Below, one piece after another: positions 49,070 through 56,789 of a stretch of DNA of 64,000 nucleotides. The DNA comes from Siphonodentalium dalli. Its lineage: Eukaryota > Mollusca > Scaphopoda > Gadilida > Siphonodentaliidae. The notes under the pieces were generated by a model, which saw only the letters and a program-made list of their open reading frames with translations, was not told where the DNA came from and ran no database searches. The first letter of the stretch is position 1. Every line of letters starts with the position of its first letter. The stretch is taken from contig CP136061.1 of assembly GCA_032622095.1 (NCBI GenBank), forward strand, positions 44,583,797-44,647,796, given 5' to 3'. A program made the position numbers and the translations under genes.

Positions 49070-52000
49070 TTAAACTGCTTTGACGGTGATATTTTTATCA
49101 TTTAGTAGTTCAAAATATCTGGATGGTTCTGAGATATATTCAGTTTTAGTAAGAATATTATTTTGTGCATTTTTCCCCATATGCAATTTATCATTAACTT
49201 TGCGCACTGGCGGAGTCCTGGGTTTTTTTTAGATTTTTTTCTTTTTCAAGTTTTATACCTTCAACCTCATAATAATCTTTAGTGTATTTATCTTTATCTT
49301 CTTCACTTTTAACAGAATTTGGATATCCACTTGCTTCTTGTTTAATTGTAAGGTATTTATAAATGTAATCCCTGTATACTTTGTCCGACCACTCAGTCCA
49401 ATGCCAAACTTGATACACTTCCAGAATTTGGTAACCGAATTCTATTGCTTTGAATAATTCTACATGCGTCCAAACTCCAACTAAAGCACGCCATTCAGTT
49501 TTATGACTACCCTGTCCACTTTCATTTTCTGCACAAGTTTTACACAAAGTGTATATCATTTTGTTATTACAGTGGATCGGTAACCCTGGAATGTACAATT
49601 TATTTGGAGGCAATACTTTGCATTTAATGAGTCCTTTGTAAGATTTGATGTCTCCTATTTGTTCCTGACTTAGAATTGCAGGATGACCAAGAGGGTACTC
49701 CCTATATTTATTCACACTAGGATACAAACTGCATACATCAATATATTTTAGATGTTGGTTCTATTTCATGATATAATTTTATAGCATTAGTCCTACCACC
49801 AAATAATGCTTCCCTTGGTTTCATTGGGTCTTGATGCAAATAGAATTGATCCATAGTTTGTTTTTAAATTTTTGTCTGCTTTACATTTATTGTCCAGGTC
49901 GTGTTCCCAGATGCATATTAATTTGCATTCCAAGCTTTTGATTTCAGTTTCCGTTTTTATTGTTTTTTCATACAATTCATGCATTGTTATATTGCTGTAT
50001 GGGTTTCGGTGGTTTCTATCTGGATAGCTAGTAGGACAGCCATGAAAAAACACCCATACATTTATTACACTGTGTTTGATTCTGCATGATAACCATCAAC
50101 AAAATGTGTGCCTATTTTAACTTCACCACCATTTAAATCATGTTTAATGTTTATATTTTGTTTTGTAGCAATGTACTGTAGCCATCGAATTGCTTTCATT
50201 GAAAATTTACGTGGATATCCAGCGTCTGAAAGTATACCTAGAGAATTCTCTGGTAATGAATTTTTTCTCCATGCAAGGTTACAGGTTTGAGCTAATTGCT
50301 TCCCGGAATGGATCTATTTGATCAGTTTCCATTACACATAGTCTGAATTTGCCACATCCACGTCTTAAAATGTCTACATCTGATTTACAATACTTTTGAA
50401 TTTTCTTTTTGGAAATCAAACATATCCTCACCCCTAGCTTCGTACCATTTCAGAAATGAAGCCCTATGATTTCAGGTTTATAGTATTTTTTTGTCTAGAT
50501 ATGGTCCTAGTACCGTCCTATGTAATTCTGAAAGTCCTGTGTATTTGTCCAATGTGGAAAATAACCTTTAGCCATTTCTTCAAGTTGGAATGTTTTTGGA
50601 AATTTAGATAATGCCATTGGGATGAAACTCAATGATTCGATTACTCTAACACCATTACATTGTAAACTCAGTATTTTGTTACCATTCATAATAACATTAG
50701 GTTTTGAATTTCCATTGTTCACCAAGTAATGTAAGAGGAACTGACTACCGTAGCCTCTTGCATTGAGAGCAATGCGTGTTATGCCTTTATGGTTGTTGGT
50801 GTAAAACAACCATTTACAAAATATTTCCAATACATTGTCACCTTTAATAACATATTCTCTATTTGACAATACAGAATCACATGAATTGCATATTTCATCA
50901 ATGGGTTTACATATACAATTTTCACAAGCAGTTTGTGCAACACAAAAATTGGGTATATGAACACCAGTATCTTGCTGACATTCAAAATCAAAAAAATGAA
51001 TGGTACCTTTACTTCTTTCTGTGTTTCTTTCTTTTCGTACTGTTGAATATCACATCTGTGGTCTGATGGAACGATTTCCTTACAGTATTTACACTTCTTT
51101 GTTCCCGAACAGATATGTCTTTTCTCCTTTCGTGTGACGATTTCAACCCCACATTTCTGGCATTTGTGTATCATATCACAAATAGTTTTGTCTTGTTTTG
51201 GTGACTTTTTTTCAAATGATTGTCGAGACATCGTTTACTTCTAAAAGTCCTCTTACATTTGATGCAGCGTATCCATCGTTCAAAGGGACATATCTGACCC
51301 TCGAAACACATACACTTGTATGGACATAAATGATCACCTCTGCCGTTCGAACCGACATCACAGTGTTCACAGTAATAATGACATCCAAGGAATCTTGTGA
51401 CAGTTGTGATCAAATCGTAGTGGTTGTCATTGAAAAATAGATGGACAACTTGACTTTCTTTCCCAACTGGTGGTGGTTGAAAAGGAAAGCCTTCATCAGC
51501 AAATTGATTATGTATTTTTATAACATACTCCGGATATAGTTGTTCCTGAATAATTTTGTATTCCTCAACCCCGCAACTGGTGTCGTGTGATAACCCCACT
51601 TTATCCAACAATGACTTTGCAGCTTCCTGTTGTGGAGTTCTTGCTGGCCTCGTAATCCGTTTCCATTGTTGCTTCCATTCAGCGATATCTTTTTTGTCAG
51701 CATTACACATACCAACAACGACAGCCCTCGCAAAACACATGTTATCTTCTGCGTTCTGAATCAGAAGAATACTTTTCTTTACTGTTTTCATTTGATTTTG
51801 TTCACCGAATGCTCCATAATGTAAGGTATGTCTTGCGGTCCCTGTAGGCATATGCGTGACAGTGATATCAAATGTCATCTGTTCGTCATGAATTTTTTAT
51901 TTTTTTTTCGATTGTGCAACTTTTTCTATGTTGTCAAGCAATACTTCAACCTTCGGGTCTTTTGCTTCAGTGAACGGGACGTGAATCCCTAGATCTAGCC

Positions 52001-52280
52001 CTGGATGAAAGATGGAAATTTTCATTTGATCTTTTGGTCCTGCATCACACTCATCTTTCAAACTGTTCACCAGATCTTTGATAATTCTGTGAACAGTATG
52101 AAATGGTTGATGAAATTCTTGAAATGTGACGTTGTATTTCTTTGATGCTGTTTTAAATTTCCTCGAGTATTTATCGGTCAGATTTTTTATAGTATAATAT
52201 TTACAGTCATCATCCAGTCGCACTCTCTTTCTATTATCTCGTTCGCTTTCACTATCTGAATATGGCATAAGGCGCTTCAT
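49070..52280 (-). pseudogene. pPolB: protein-primed family-B DNA polymerase (Polinton pPolB), frameshifted and C-terminally truncated
   Basis: It would copy the element's linear DNA from a protein primer. Starting ATG at 52280, the reading frame is split into about nine pieces. In order, an N-terminal domain (52280-51900) leads into a cysteine/histidine zinc-finger region (about 51350-51060). The exonuclease motifs follow: DFE near 50985, NARGYGSQFLLHYL near 50760-50715 and YCKSDVDIL near 50395-50365. Then come FHGC near 50050-50035 and polymerase motif A (SLYPSVNKY, about 49730-49700). The NPGLR...WGK motif-B region at about 49222-49150 is the last. Homology ends at a TAA at 49072-49070, before motif C, so no catalytic YxDTDS is present. 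Several frame breaks fall in A/T homopolymers (T9 51900-51908, T7 51206-51212, A7 50990-50996, T8 49223-49230). It is non-functional as read. Divergent from the gene at 52432. Confidence 0.88.
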
Positions 52281-52285
52281 CGTGG

Positions 52286-52396
52286 AATGACGACGTGATG
52301 AAAAAGCGCGTCGCTTTTATGCTCTGACACGGACATGCGCAGTCATCGTCCGTGTCAGAGCATAAAAACGACGCGCTTTTTCATTACGTCGTCATT
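52286..52396. promoter_or_regulatory. 111-bp palindrome between divergent genes
   Basis: 49-nt arms (52286-52334 and 52348-52396) differ at only two positions and enclose a 13-nt loop. The arms contain AATGACGACGT, AAAAAGCGCGTCG and GCTCTGACACGGAC. It lies 5 bp from the polymerase start codon and 35 bp from the ATG of the rightward gene, so it most likely serves as a bidirectional promoter or an origin-like cruciform. The GACGACGT and GCGCG words resemble promoter blocks 1-4. Confidence 0.8.
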
Positions 52397-52431
52397 TCAC
52401 TGACGACTGAATAACGCACCGAACGCTCACA

Positions 52432-53016
52432 ATGGATCCACGATTGCAGAGTAACAACATACAACATTTACGATAAATTGCATTAGAAGTTTTAAAGAAT
52501 ACAAAGTGGATACCACCATACGGTAACTGTTTTAGATGCAATTCGAGTTCACATTGGGCTTTTCAATGTGATGGAACTACGAAAAAGAAGATTGATCACA
52601 TGACAAAATCATCATTGACGCTGAGTGAATCTACCCCTGGGAAGTCTACTTGGACGCACACATCAGGCAACGATGATCTCAAACCATATAATGTTATGGA
52701 CATTGAGCAAACTGAGACATTAACTAATGAGATAGCGGATATGAAAGCTGAAAGTGGGGAACAATGGAACTCAACCACGACATCAATTAACGAGATCGCA
52801 GATGTGGAAACCGAGAGTGGTGAATTATACCCATCAACCGAGGTGTCAAATGATAACATCACTGTTCTAAACATGGAGGATTCGCAGATGGAAGTGATAA
52901 ACGCTGTAGCCAAAAGCGCTGACGATACAGAAATTGAACAAAACACTTTGCCTATCAGAAAGAGAAAAAGACGTTTATCGCGAGAATCTTCCAAGAAAGT
53001 TAAAATTATTGAATAA
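52432..53016 (+). pseudogene. Polinton CCHC zinc-knuckle protein with acidic body and basic tail, one in-frame stop
   Basis: ATG at 52432 gives 14 codons to a TAA at 52474-52476. The same frame then stays open to 53016. It encodes a perfect CX2CX4HX4C zinc knuckle (CFRCNSSSHWAFQC) at 52528-52569, a Ser/Thr/Glu-rich body with a repeated NEIAD..ESGE motif, and a C-terminal basic cluster RKRKRRLSRESSKKVK that looks like a nuclear localisation signal. If translation restarts at 52600, a 138-residue product without the knuckle results. AATAAA overlaps the stop codon (53012-53017), so this gene seems to use ordinary polyadenylation, unlike its neighbours. Divergent from pPolB across a palindrome. 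Nucleic-acid binding is inferred from the knuckle; I do not recognise the family. Confidence 0.65.
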
Positions 53017-53061
53017 AATATTATTGATTTTTATTTACTTGTTACGTTTTTTAGCAATTTC

Positions 53062-53094
53062 AGAGCGTATCTTTGGGTGGCCCTGAAAAGGGTC
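53062..53094 (-). terminator. histone-type 3' stem-loop and downstream box, copy 2
   Basis: Minus strand: AAAC, then GACCCTTTTCAGGGCC (53094-53079; one stem mismatch), then ACCC, then AAAGATACGCTCTG (to 53062-53061). It lies 19 nt past the final stop of gene B. The downstream purine box is in the position of a histone downstream element but is closer (4 nt) than in copies 3 and 4. Confidence 0.72.
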
Positions 53095-53113
53095 GTTTAA
53101 ATTGTTTGCTGAG

Positions 53114-53467
53114 TCAATAAAATTCAGACAAATCAGGATAAAATCCTCCCTTGTTATATGTGGGTCTCCAGTATGGATCCGGCACGTATTCTGCTGCCTC
53201 AGTGGTAATCTAACTTGGTAGCGGCTTTGGAGGATTACATTCAGACAAGTCTGGATATAATGCTCCCTCCTTATACGTGGGTTTCCACTCTGGAGTTTCC
53301 ACATACACCTTGGGAGGACTAGGTCTCCGTCTTTGCGGGAATTCTTGAACTCCAGCTCTAATGGCTAACTTATGACTTTCCGAATCTCGAACATTCTTTT
53401 GCCAATACTTTAATCGAGCATCGGCAGAGAATTTTAGCAAAATTTTCTCTTTTAGTTTAGAGAACAT
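53114..53467 (-). pseudogene. Polinton small gene B, unknown, Pro/Tyr-rich repeats, one in-frame stop
   Basis: ATG at 53467 opens an 85-codon frame ending in TAG at 53212-53210. The same frame continues 31 codons to a TGA at 53116-53114. The two parts carry a duplicated motif, WKPTYKEGALYPDLSE before the stop and WRPTYNKGGFYPDLSE after it, which argues that the region beyond the TAG belongs to the same protein. The full product would be about 117 residues with a basic, amphipathic N-terminus (MFSKLKEKILLKF). Promoter block 2 is directly upstream and stem-loop copy 2 directly downstream. It converges with the zinc-knuckle gene. Function unknown; a minor virion or DNA-binding protein is possible but unsupported. 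Confidence 0.6.
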
Positions 53468-53500
53468 TTTGAAGATATAAAAAACGCTACACTGCGCTCC

Positions 53501-53591
53501 ATATTATATGAAACGAGCGGACGCCGCTGACGACGTCATTGCGTATTTCACCAAATCTCCCCGAACGTCAATTCAAGTGTGTTTCTTTTTT
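53501..53591 (-). promoter_or_regulatory. promoter-like block 2 (upstream of gene B)
   Basis: Minus strand: GAAACACACTTGAATTGACG, TTCGGGGAGATTTGG, CAATGACGTCGTCAGCGGCG, TCCGCTCG, then CATATAATATGG about 35-40 nt before the ATG. Same word order as blocks 1, 3 and 4. Confidence 0.72.
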
Positions 53592-53599
53592 CCAGAATA

Positions 53600-54197
53600 C
53601 CTCGAGCGACGTGGGGTGTGTCAGTGACAGGTCCCAGAACCTGGGCTGTCACTCTGACCCATGGGCCAGAGTGACAGTCAGCGAGGACGTGGGCCAGAGT
53701 GACAGCCCATGGTCGGATTCATCGGTCCAGAGGTTGTGTTAGATTCCAAAGAGTAAGGTGAGCGCTTCGAAGGGGTTTTGACAGAAAAGAGCATAATTTA
53801 CTGATGCATCGATTTGTTCTCGGATTCTAATGACAGTGTGGTATGCGAAGGGGCGTTCCCTTCGCTGGACACACTGAACTTAGAATAATACCGAGCAAAA
53901 AATAGATGTATTGGTAAATTGTGCTACTTTACCAGTGCATTTTTTAACAAAAGCGAAAGTCTTCGAATAAATTCGAAGACTCTAGCGTTGTAAAATGTAC
54001 TCGTAGAAGTTACCTTTTAGTGACTGAGATAATGGTAAAATGGTACAGATAAAATTTTCTCGAGTCAAATCGGCGTTTTATTCATAGAAATATGATGTTT
54101 TTGACAAAAAAGAAACACATCTGATTTGACGTTCGGAAAAATTTGGTAGAAAAACGCATGACGTCGTCGGCGACGTCCGCGCGTTTTCAATAAAAAA
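53600..54197 (+). repeat. internal, diverged TIR copy (left-TIR orientation)
   Basis: From GGTCGGATTCATCGGTCCAG and GGTTGTGTTAGATTCCAAAG to block 3 it matches the left TIR in order, and continues like the inner part of the right TIR. The outer palindrome differs: GTCACTCTGACCCATGGG replaces the GGCCACTCTGGCCC form, so this is a different TIR subfamily. It abuts block 2, which is the inner end of an opposite-facing TIR. The outermost AGTAGTATT terminus is missing. Confidence 0.8.
54111..54197 (+). promoter_or_regulatory. promoter-like block 3 (rightward)
   Basis: GAAACACATCTGATTTGACG, TTCGGAAAAATTTGGTAG, GCATGACGTCGTCGGCGACG, TCCGCGCG, then TTTTCAATAAAAAA. It points toward the plus-strand frames at 54378-55215 and 55368-55800. 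Confidence 0.7.
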
Positions 54198-54377
54198 TAA
54201 ACAGATATCCCCATTCATTCTTCAGGCAGGAGAGTGGAGCGAAACGGTCGTGATTGCTTCGATCCTTATTAGTTCCTCTTCTGTCAGAGCGTTGAGCACG
54301 GGTGAGTCGTGTGGTCGCGCCTCCGGGTGCAGCTGCCCCCGTGCTTAACGCCAGTGAGACGGTTTTGGATTAGGCTT

Positions 54378-54668
54378 ATGGATTTAATCCCAGACGACGT
54401 GTTGGCTGCAGTGCAAAGAAGTCGGGTATTGGACATTGCTAACTGGAGTCTCCAGTCTAGCAGGGGATACCTGACCCTTTGCCTGGAGTTCCGGACCGAA
54501 GATGCTGGCATCCAGAAATCACAGACCCGGGACACCAACTCCAAGACTGCCTCCTGTCACCTGAGTGGGAAGAAGAAGGGGCCGCCCAAGAAAAAGACGC
54601 CTGCGAGGAAAAGAAGGGACGCCGCCAGACGTGACAGTCACCCCCCTCATGGAAGAAGAGGGGGGTGA
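54378..54668 (+). CDS. unknown basic protein frame (first ORF of GC-rich insert)
   Basis: The first ATG at 54378 gives a 96-residue frame beginning MDLIPDDVLAAVQRSRVLD. It is followed by a hydrophobic stretch (RGYLTLCLEFRTE) and a strongly basic tail (KKKGPPKKKTPARKRRDAAR) that would bind nucleic acid. It stops within a GC hairpin. The next frame, from about 54679, is in another phase, so the two may once have been a single gag/ORF1-like protein. I do not recognise the family with certainty. Codon use and GC content differ from the Polinton genes. Confidence 0.4.
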   Translation: MDLIPDDVLAAVQRSRVLDIANWSLQSSRGYLTLCLEFRTEDAGIQKSQTRDTNSKTASCHLSGKKKGPPKKKTPARKRRDAARRDSHPPHGRRGG

Positions 54669-54678
54669 CTGTTGATCT

Positions 54679-55215
54679 GCCAGTCACCCTCCCCGTGTGG
54701 TTCAGCCGACGTCCAATGTCACAGCCGGCAGGTCGGAGTTGTCTGAGAGACGCCCAGACGACCCGACCTGCATGGAGACAGGCGACATCGCACCAGCTAG
54801 CAGGGACTCCGTTGATCTTCCGGAGGTCCCTGCTGTCGTCGTCGAGGCAAGCGGAACAAGGGAGCAGGAAACCACCCCTGCTGTTCCTGCCGCCTGCTTC
54901 GAGGTGGAACTGGACAGGTTGCAACCACGGACACCGGATTACCAGCACATCCCGGTGTCCCCCAGCTCCACCGCTAGCAACAACAACAGCACAGACACCA
55001 CTCGGTCTGTTCGGTCTCATGAAGAAAACATGCGGATTGCAGATGACGCCATCGCTGAATACCAAAGATACAACAAGGAACTAAAAGAAAACCTCCAACT
55101 ACAAGAAGCGGAAGTGCATCGTGTCACTCAGCAGCATCTGCAGAGACCTCCATCATCTCCTCAGTCATCAACAGAAAAGCCAAACCCAAAAAAGATAAGG
55201 AAAAAGAAAAAGTAA
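54679..55215 (+). CDS. unknown acidic/coiled-coil protein with lysine-rich end (second ORF of insert)
   Basis: The frame is open from after a TGA near 54674 to the stop at 55213-55215 and has no clear ATG at its start (the first in-frame Met is about 75 nt further in). It is Pro/Glu/Thr-rich, then has a likely coiled coil (HEENMRIADDAIAEYQRY and following, about 55018-55130). It ends in KKIRKKKK. An AATAAA lies at 55258-55263. It probably continues the preceding frame after a frameshift. Function unknown; a structural nucleic-acid-binding (ORF1-like) role is inferred only from composition. Confidence 0.4.
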   Translation, partial: ASHPPRVVQPTSNVTAGRSELSERRPDDPTCMETGDIAPASRDSVDLPEVPAVVVEASGTREQETTPAVPAACFEVELDRLQPRTPDYQHIPVSPSSTASNNNSTDTTRSVRSHEENMRIADDAIAEYQRYNKELKENLQLQEAEVHRVTQQHLQRPPSSPQSSTEKPNPKKIRKKKK

Positions 55216-55274
55216 TCACCATCACAAAATGCTTACCATTTTTTTCTTTTTCTCACCAATAAAGGCAACAACAT

Positions 55275-55326
55275 GAGGGATTAAGGGGAGGACCATTCGG
55301 TCCTTCCGACAATCCCGGGCTAGCCC
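55275..55326 (+). ncRNA. two-hairpin RNA-like motif, copy 2
   Basis: GAGGGATTAAGGGG, hairpin AGGACC-ATTC-GGTCC(T), TTCCGACAATCCC, then the hairpin GGGCTAGCCC. Compared with 39344-39405, the stem bases change on both sides while the linker CGACnATCCCGGGC is conserved. Probably the 3' end of the GC-rich insert. Confidence 0.55.
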
Positions 55327-55367
55327 CCCGAACCACTCATTCTCTCTCATTCTTCATTCATACCGAA

Positions 55368-55798
55368 ATGGATTACCGAGATCTGTATCGGAGCTATTCG
55401 GAGGATGGGAAGCTGGTGAGAGGTGTGTTTGGGGATGAAGCACAGACGGTATGGAAGGCTTTGAGTTTAGCAGAAACGGGTACTGTATAGATAACTTCTT
55501 TGATATCTACAGATACACCGTTATGCTGATGACGGACCACAGAGACCGGGTCTTTGGATAGCCACCACGGTGGTTCCGACACACCAGATTGCTGGGGACG
55601 TCAAGATTGATGGTGCGACTCGCGGCTACATCACTGCACCGGTCTATTATAATCTTCTCAGGGCATAGAGTTTACGAATTCTTGCCGCTCTGGGGGATAC
55701 AGACAGGCCAGCCGTGCAATTGTGCAATTTGGCTGCGACGTTCACAAGACCACTTTCAGCTGTATTCAAACCCAAACACATCGTGCGGTTTCTTTTGA
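55368..55798 (+). pseudogene. Polinton small gene C, unknown function, several frame breaks
   Basis: ATG at 55368 opens 40 codons (MDYRDLYRSYSEDGKLVRG) to a TAG at 55488. A second frame carries protein-like sequence (NGYCIDNFFDIYRYTVMLM, ending near 55561). The first frame again looks coding around 55562-55665 (IDGATRGYITAPVYYNLL). The frame ending CGFF-TGA at 55796-55798 stops 13 nt before stem-loop copy 4, the same spacing as in gene A. Estimated original length is about 140 residues. Apparently driven by block 3 before the GC-rich insert arrived. No family recognised. Confidence 0.45.
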
Positions 55799-55811
55799 AA
55801 CCATCCAAAAC

Positions 55812-55854
55812 GGCACTTTTCAGGGCCTCACAAATTTTTTTAAAGATACGCTCT
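55812..55854 (+). terminator. histone-type 3' stem-loop and downstream box, copy 4
   Basis: Plus strand: AAAAC, GGCACTTTTCAGGGCC (55812-55827; one stem mismatch), 14 nt, then AAAGATACGCTCT (55842-55854). The same downstream box and spacing occur on the minus strand behind gene D. Confidence 0.72.
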
Positions 55855-56050
55855 ACTATTGCTACTGTACGATTTGTTCATTCTTCCTGAACTTGGAGAG
55901 AATGTTCACATAATTTCTCCAAACCAAAATCATTCATCTTGAACTTGGAGAGAATGTTCACATAATTTATCAAAGAATACTTCCCTAACAATAAAAAAAC
56001 CCACTACCACCCTTCATATCTATAATATGATCATCATATAGCATAATAAT
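55855..56050. other. spacer between convergent genes C and D
   Basis: AT-rich. A 45-nt segment, CTTGAACTTGGAGAGAATGT plus TCACATAATTT, is duplicated near 55887 and 55938. AATAAAAAA near 55989 is the only poly(A)-like signal. Confidence 0.6.
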
Positions 56051-56052
56051 AC

Positions 56053-56095
56053 AGAGCGTATCTTTCGTGAATTTTAAGTGGCCCTGAAAAGGGCC
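56053..56095 (-). terminator. histone-type 3' stem-loop and downstream box, copy 3 (perfect)
   Basis: Minus strand: TAA stop of gene D, AC, then GGCCCTTTTCAGGGCC (56095-56080). This is a perfect 6-bp stem with a TTTC loop and fits the metazoan histone stem-loop pattern. After 14 nt comes AAAGATACGCTCT (56065-56053), in the usual place for the U7-binding downstream element. Confidence 0.8.
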
Positions 56096-56097
56096 GT

Positions 56098-56565
56098 TTA
56101 AATTAATATAAAAAATAATTTCTTTTGTTTCTTCATCACGGTTAAATCTTTCCCAAGTGATCCAAATGTTGATCGCTTCGTATGGTCTTTCTGGAAACCA
56201 TGTACCTCTATTGGTATGTCAATCTTGTGAGGTTTCAAGTTGATTGTACATTCAGCCGGTTTTTGTGTTAACTGCTTTCGCAAATCCTTCATTTCCTGAC
56301 AAATATTCCGTAACAATTTTGTCTGTTCTTCCCATTGTGAACTGTTGATAACTTGGTATATAACAGGTTGAGTCATGTGTTGTGTTTTCACCGGCGGTGT
56401 ATACACTGGTTGTTGATCCGTTCGCGGATACACCATTGGTACCTGTTGCTGTTCTACCCGTGGTGTCATATTGCCTGCATAGTGTGGAGTCGACATTTGC
56501 GTTGTTGCAGGAACATGGTCGTACTGCACATCAATAGTTATGAGAAATTCCGTTACTGGATCCAT
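56098..56565 (-). CDS. Polinton small gene D, 155-residue Gln/Pro-rich protein with coiled coil
   Basis: An intact frame from ATG 56565 to TAA 56098. The N-terminal third is ordinary sequence (MDPVTEFLITIDVQYDHVP). The middle is rich in Gln, Pro, Val and Tyr (about residues 35-70). Residues about 75-100 form a probable coiled coil (EEQTKLLRNICQEMKDLRKQ). The end is basic and hydrophobic. There is no signal peptide or transmembrane segment. Promoter block 4 lies about 65 nt upstream, and the perfect histone-type stem-loop starts 2 nt after the stop codon. It is the only one of the four cassette genes without a break. Function unknown. Confidence 0.7.
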   Translation of the reverse strand: MDPVTEFLITIDVQYDHVPATTQMSTPHYAGNMTPRVEQQQVPMVYPRTDQQPVYTPPVKTQHMTQPVIYQVINSSQWEEQTKLLRNICQEMKDLRKQLTQKPAECTINLKPHKIDIPIEVHGFQKDHTKRSTFGSLGKDLTVMKKQKKLFFILI

Positions 56566-56628
56566 GTTTCAAAATAACGCTAACGTTACAATTTACGCAT
56601 GTAATAACGTTAACATCTTCGAAGATCA

Positions 56629-56713
56629 AATATATGGGATGCGCGGGCCTCGTTGACGACGTCATTGTGTTTTCCTACCAATTTTACGCGAACGTCAAAT
56701 CAGGTGTGTTTCT
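56629..56713 (-). promoter_or_regulatory. promoter-like block 4 (upstream of gene D)
   Basis: Minus strand: GAAACACACCTGATTTGACG, TTCGCGTAAAATTGGTAGG, CAATGACGTCGTCAACGAGG, CCCGCGCA, then CATATA. It forms the inner end of the right terminal repeat. Confidence 0.72.
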
Positions 56714-56789
56714 TTTTTGTCAAAAACATTATATTTCTATGAATAAAACACCGATTTGACACGGGAAAATTTTATCTGTACCATTTTAC

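Larger units (their letters stand above)
54230..55350 (+). mobile_element. GC-rich insert with ORF1-like frames, inside the Polinton
   Basis: This ~1.1-kb stretch is clearly richer in GC than its surroundings. It ends with the two-hairpin motif that also occurs alone near 39344, so I infer a retroelement-like insertion between promoter block 3 and gene C. It contains a perfect 15-bp hairpin (ACAGTCACCCCCCTC and complement) around 54632-54669. Boundaries are approximate, and no target duplication was identified. Confidence 0.5.

Noticed and set aside
54457-55065. 202-codon minus-strand frame opposite the GC-rich insert
   Set aside because: Antisense shadow. The plus-strand frames have the acidic, coiled-coil and lysine-rich organisation and the poly(A) signal.
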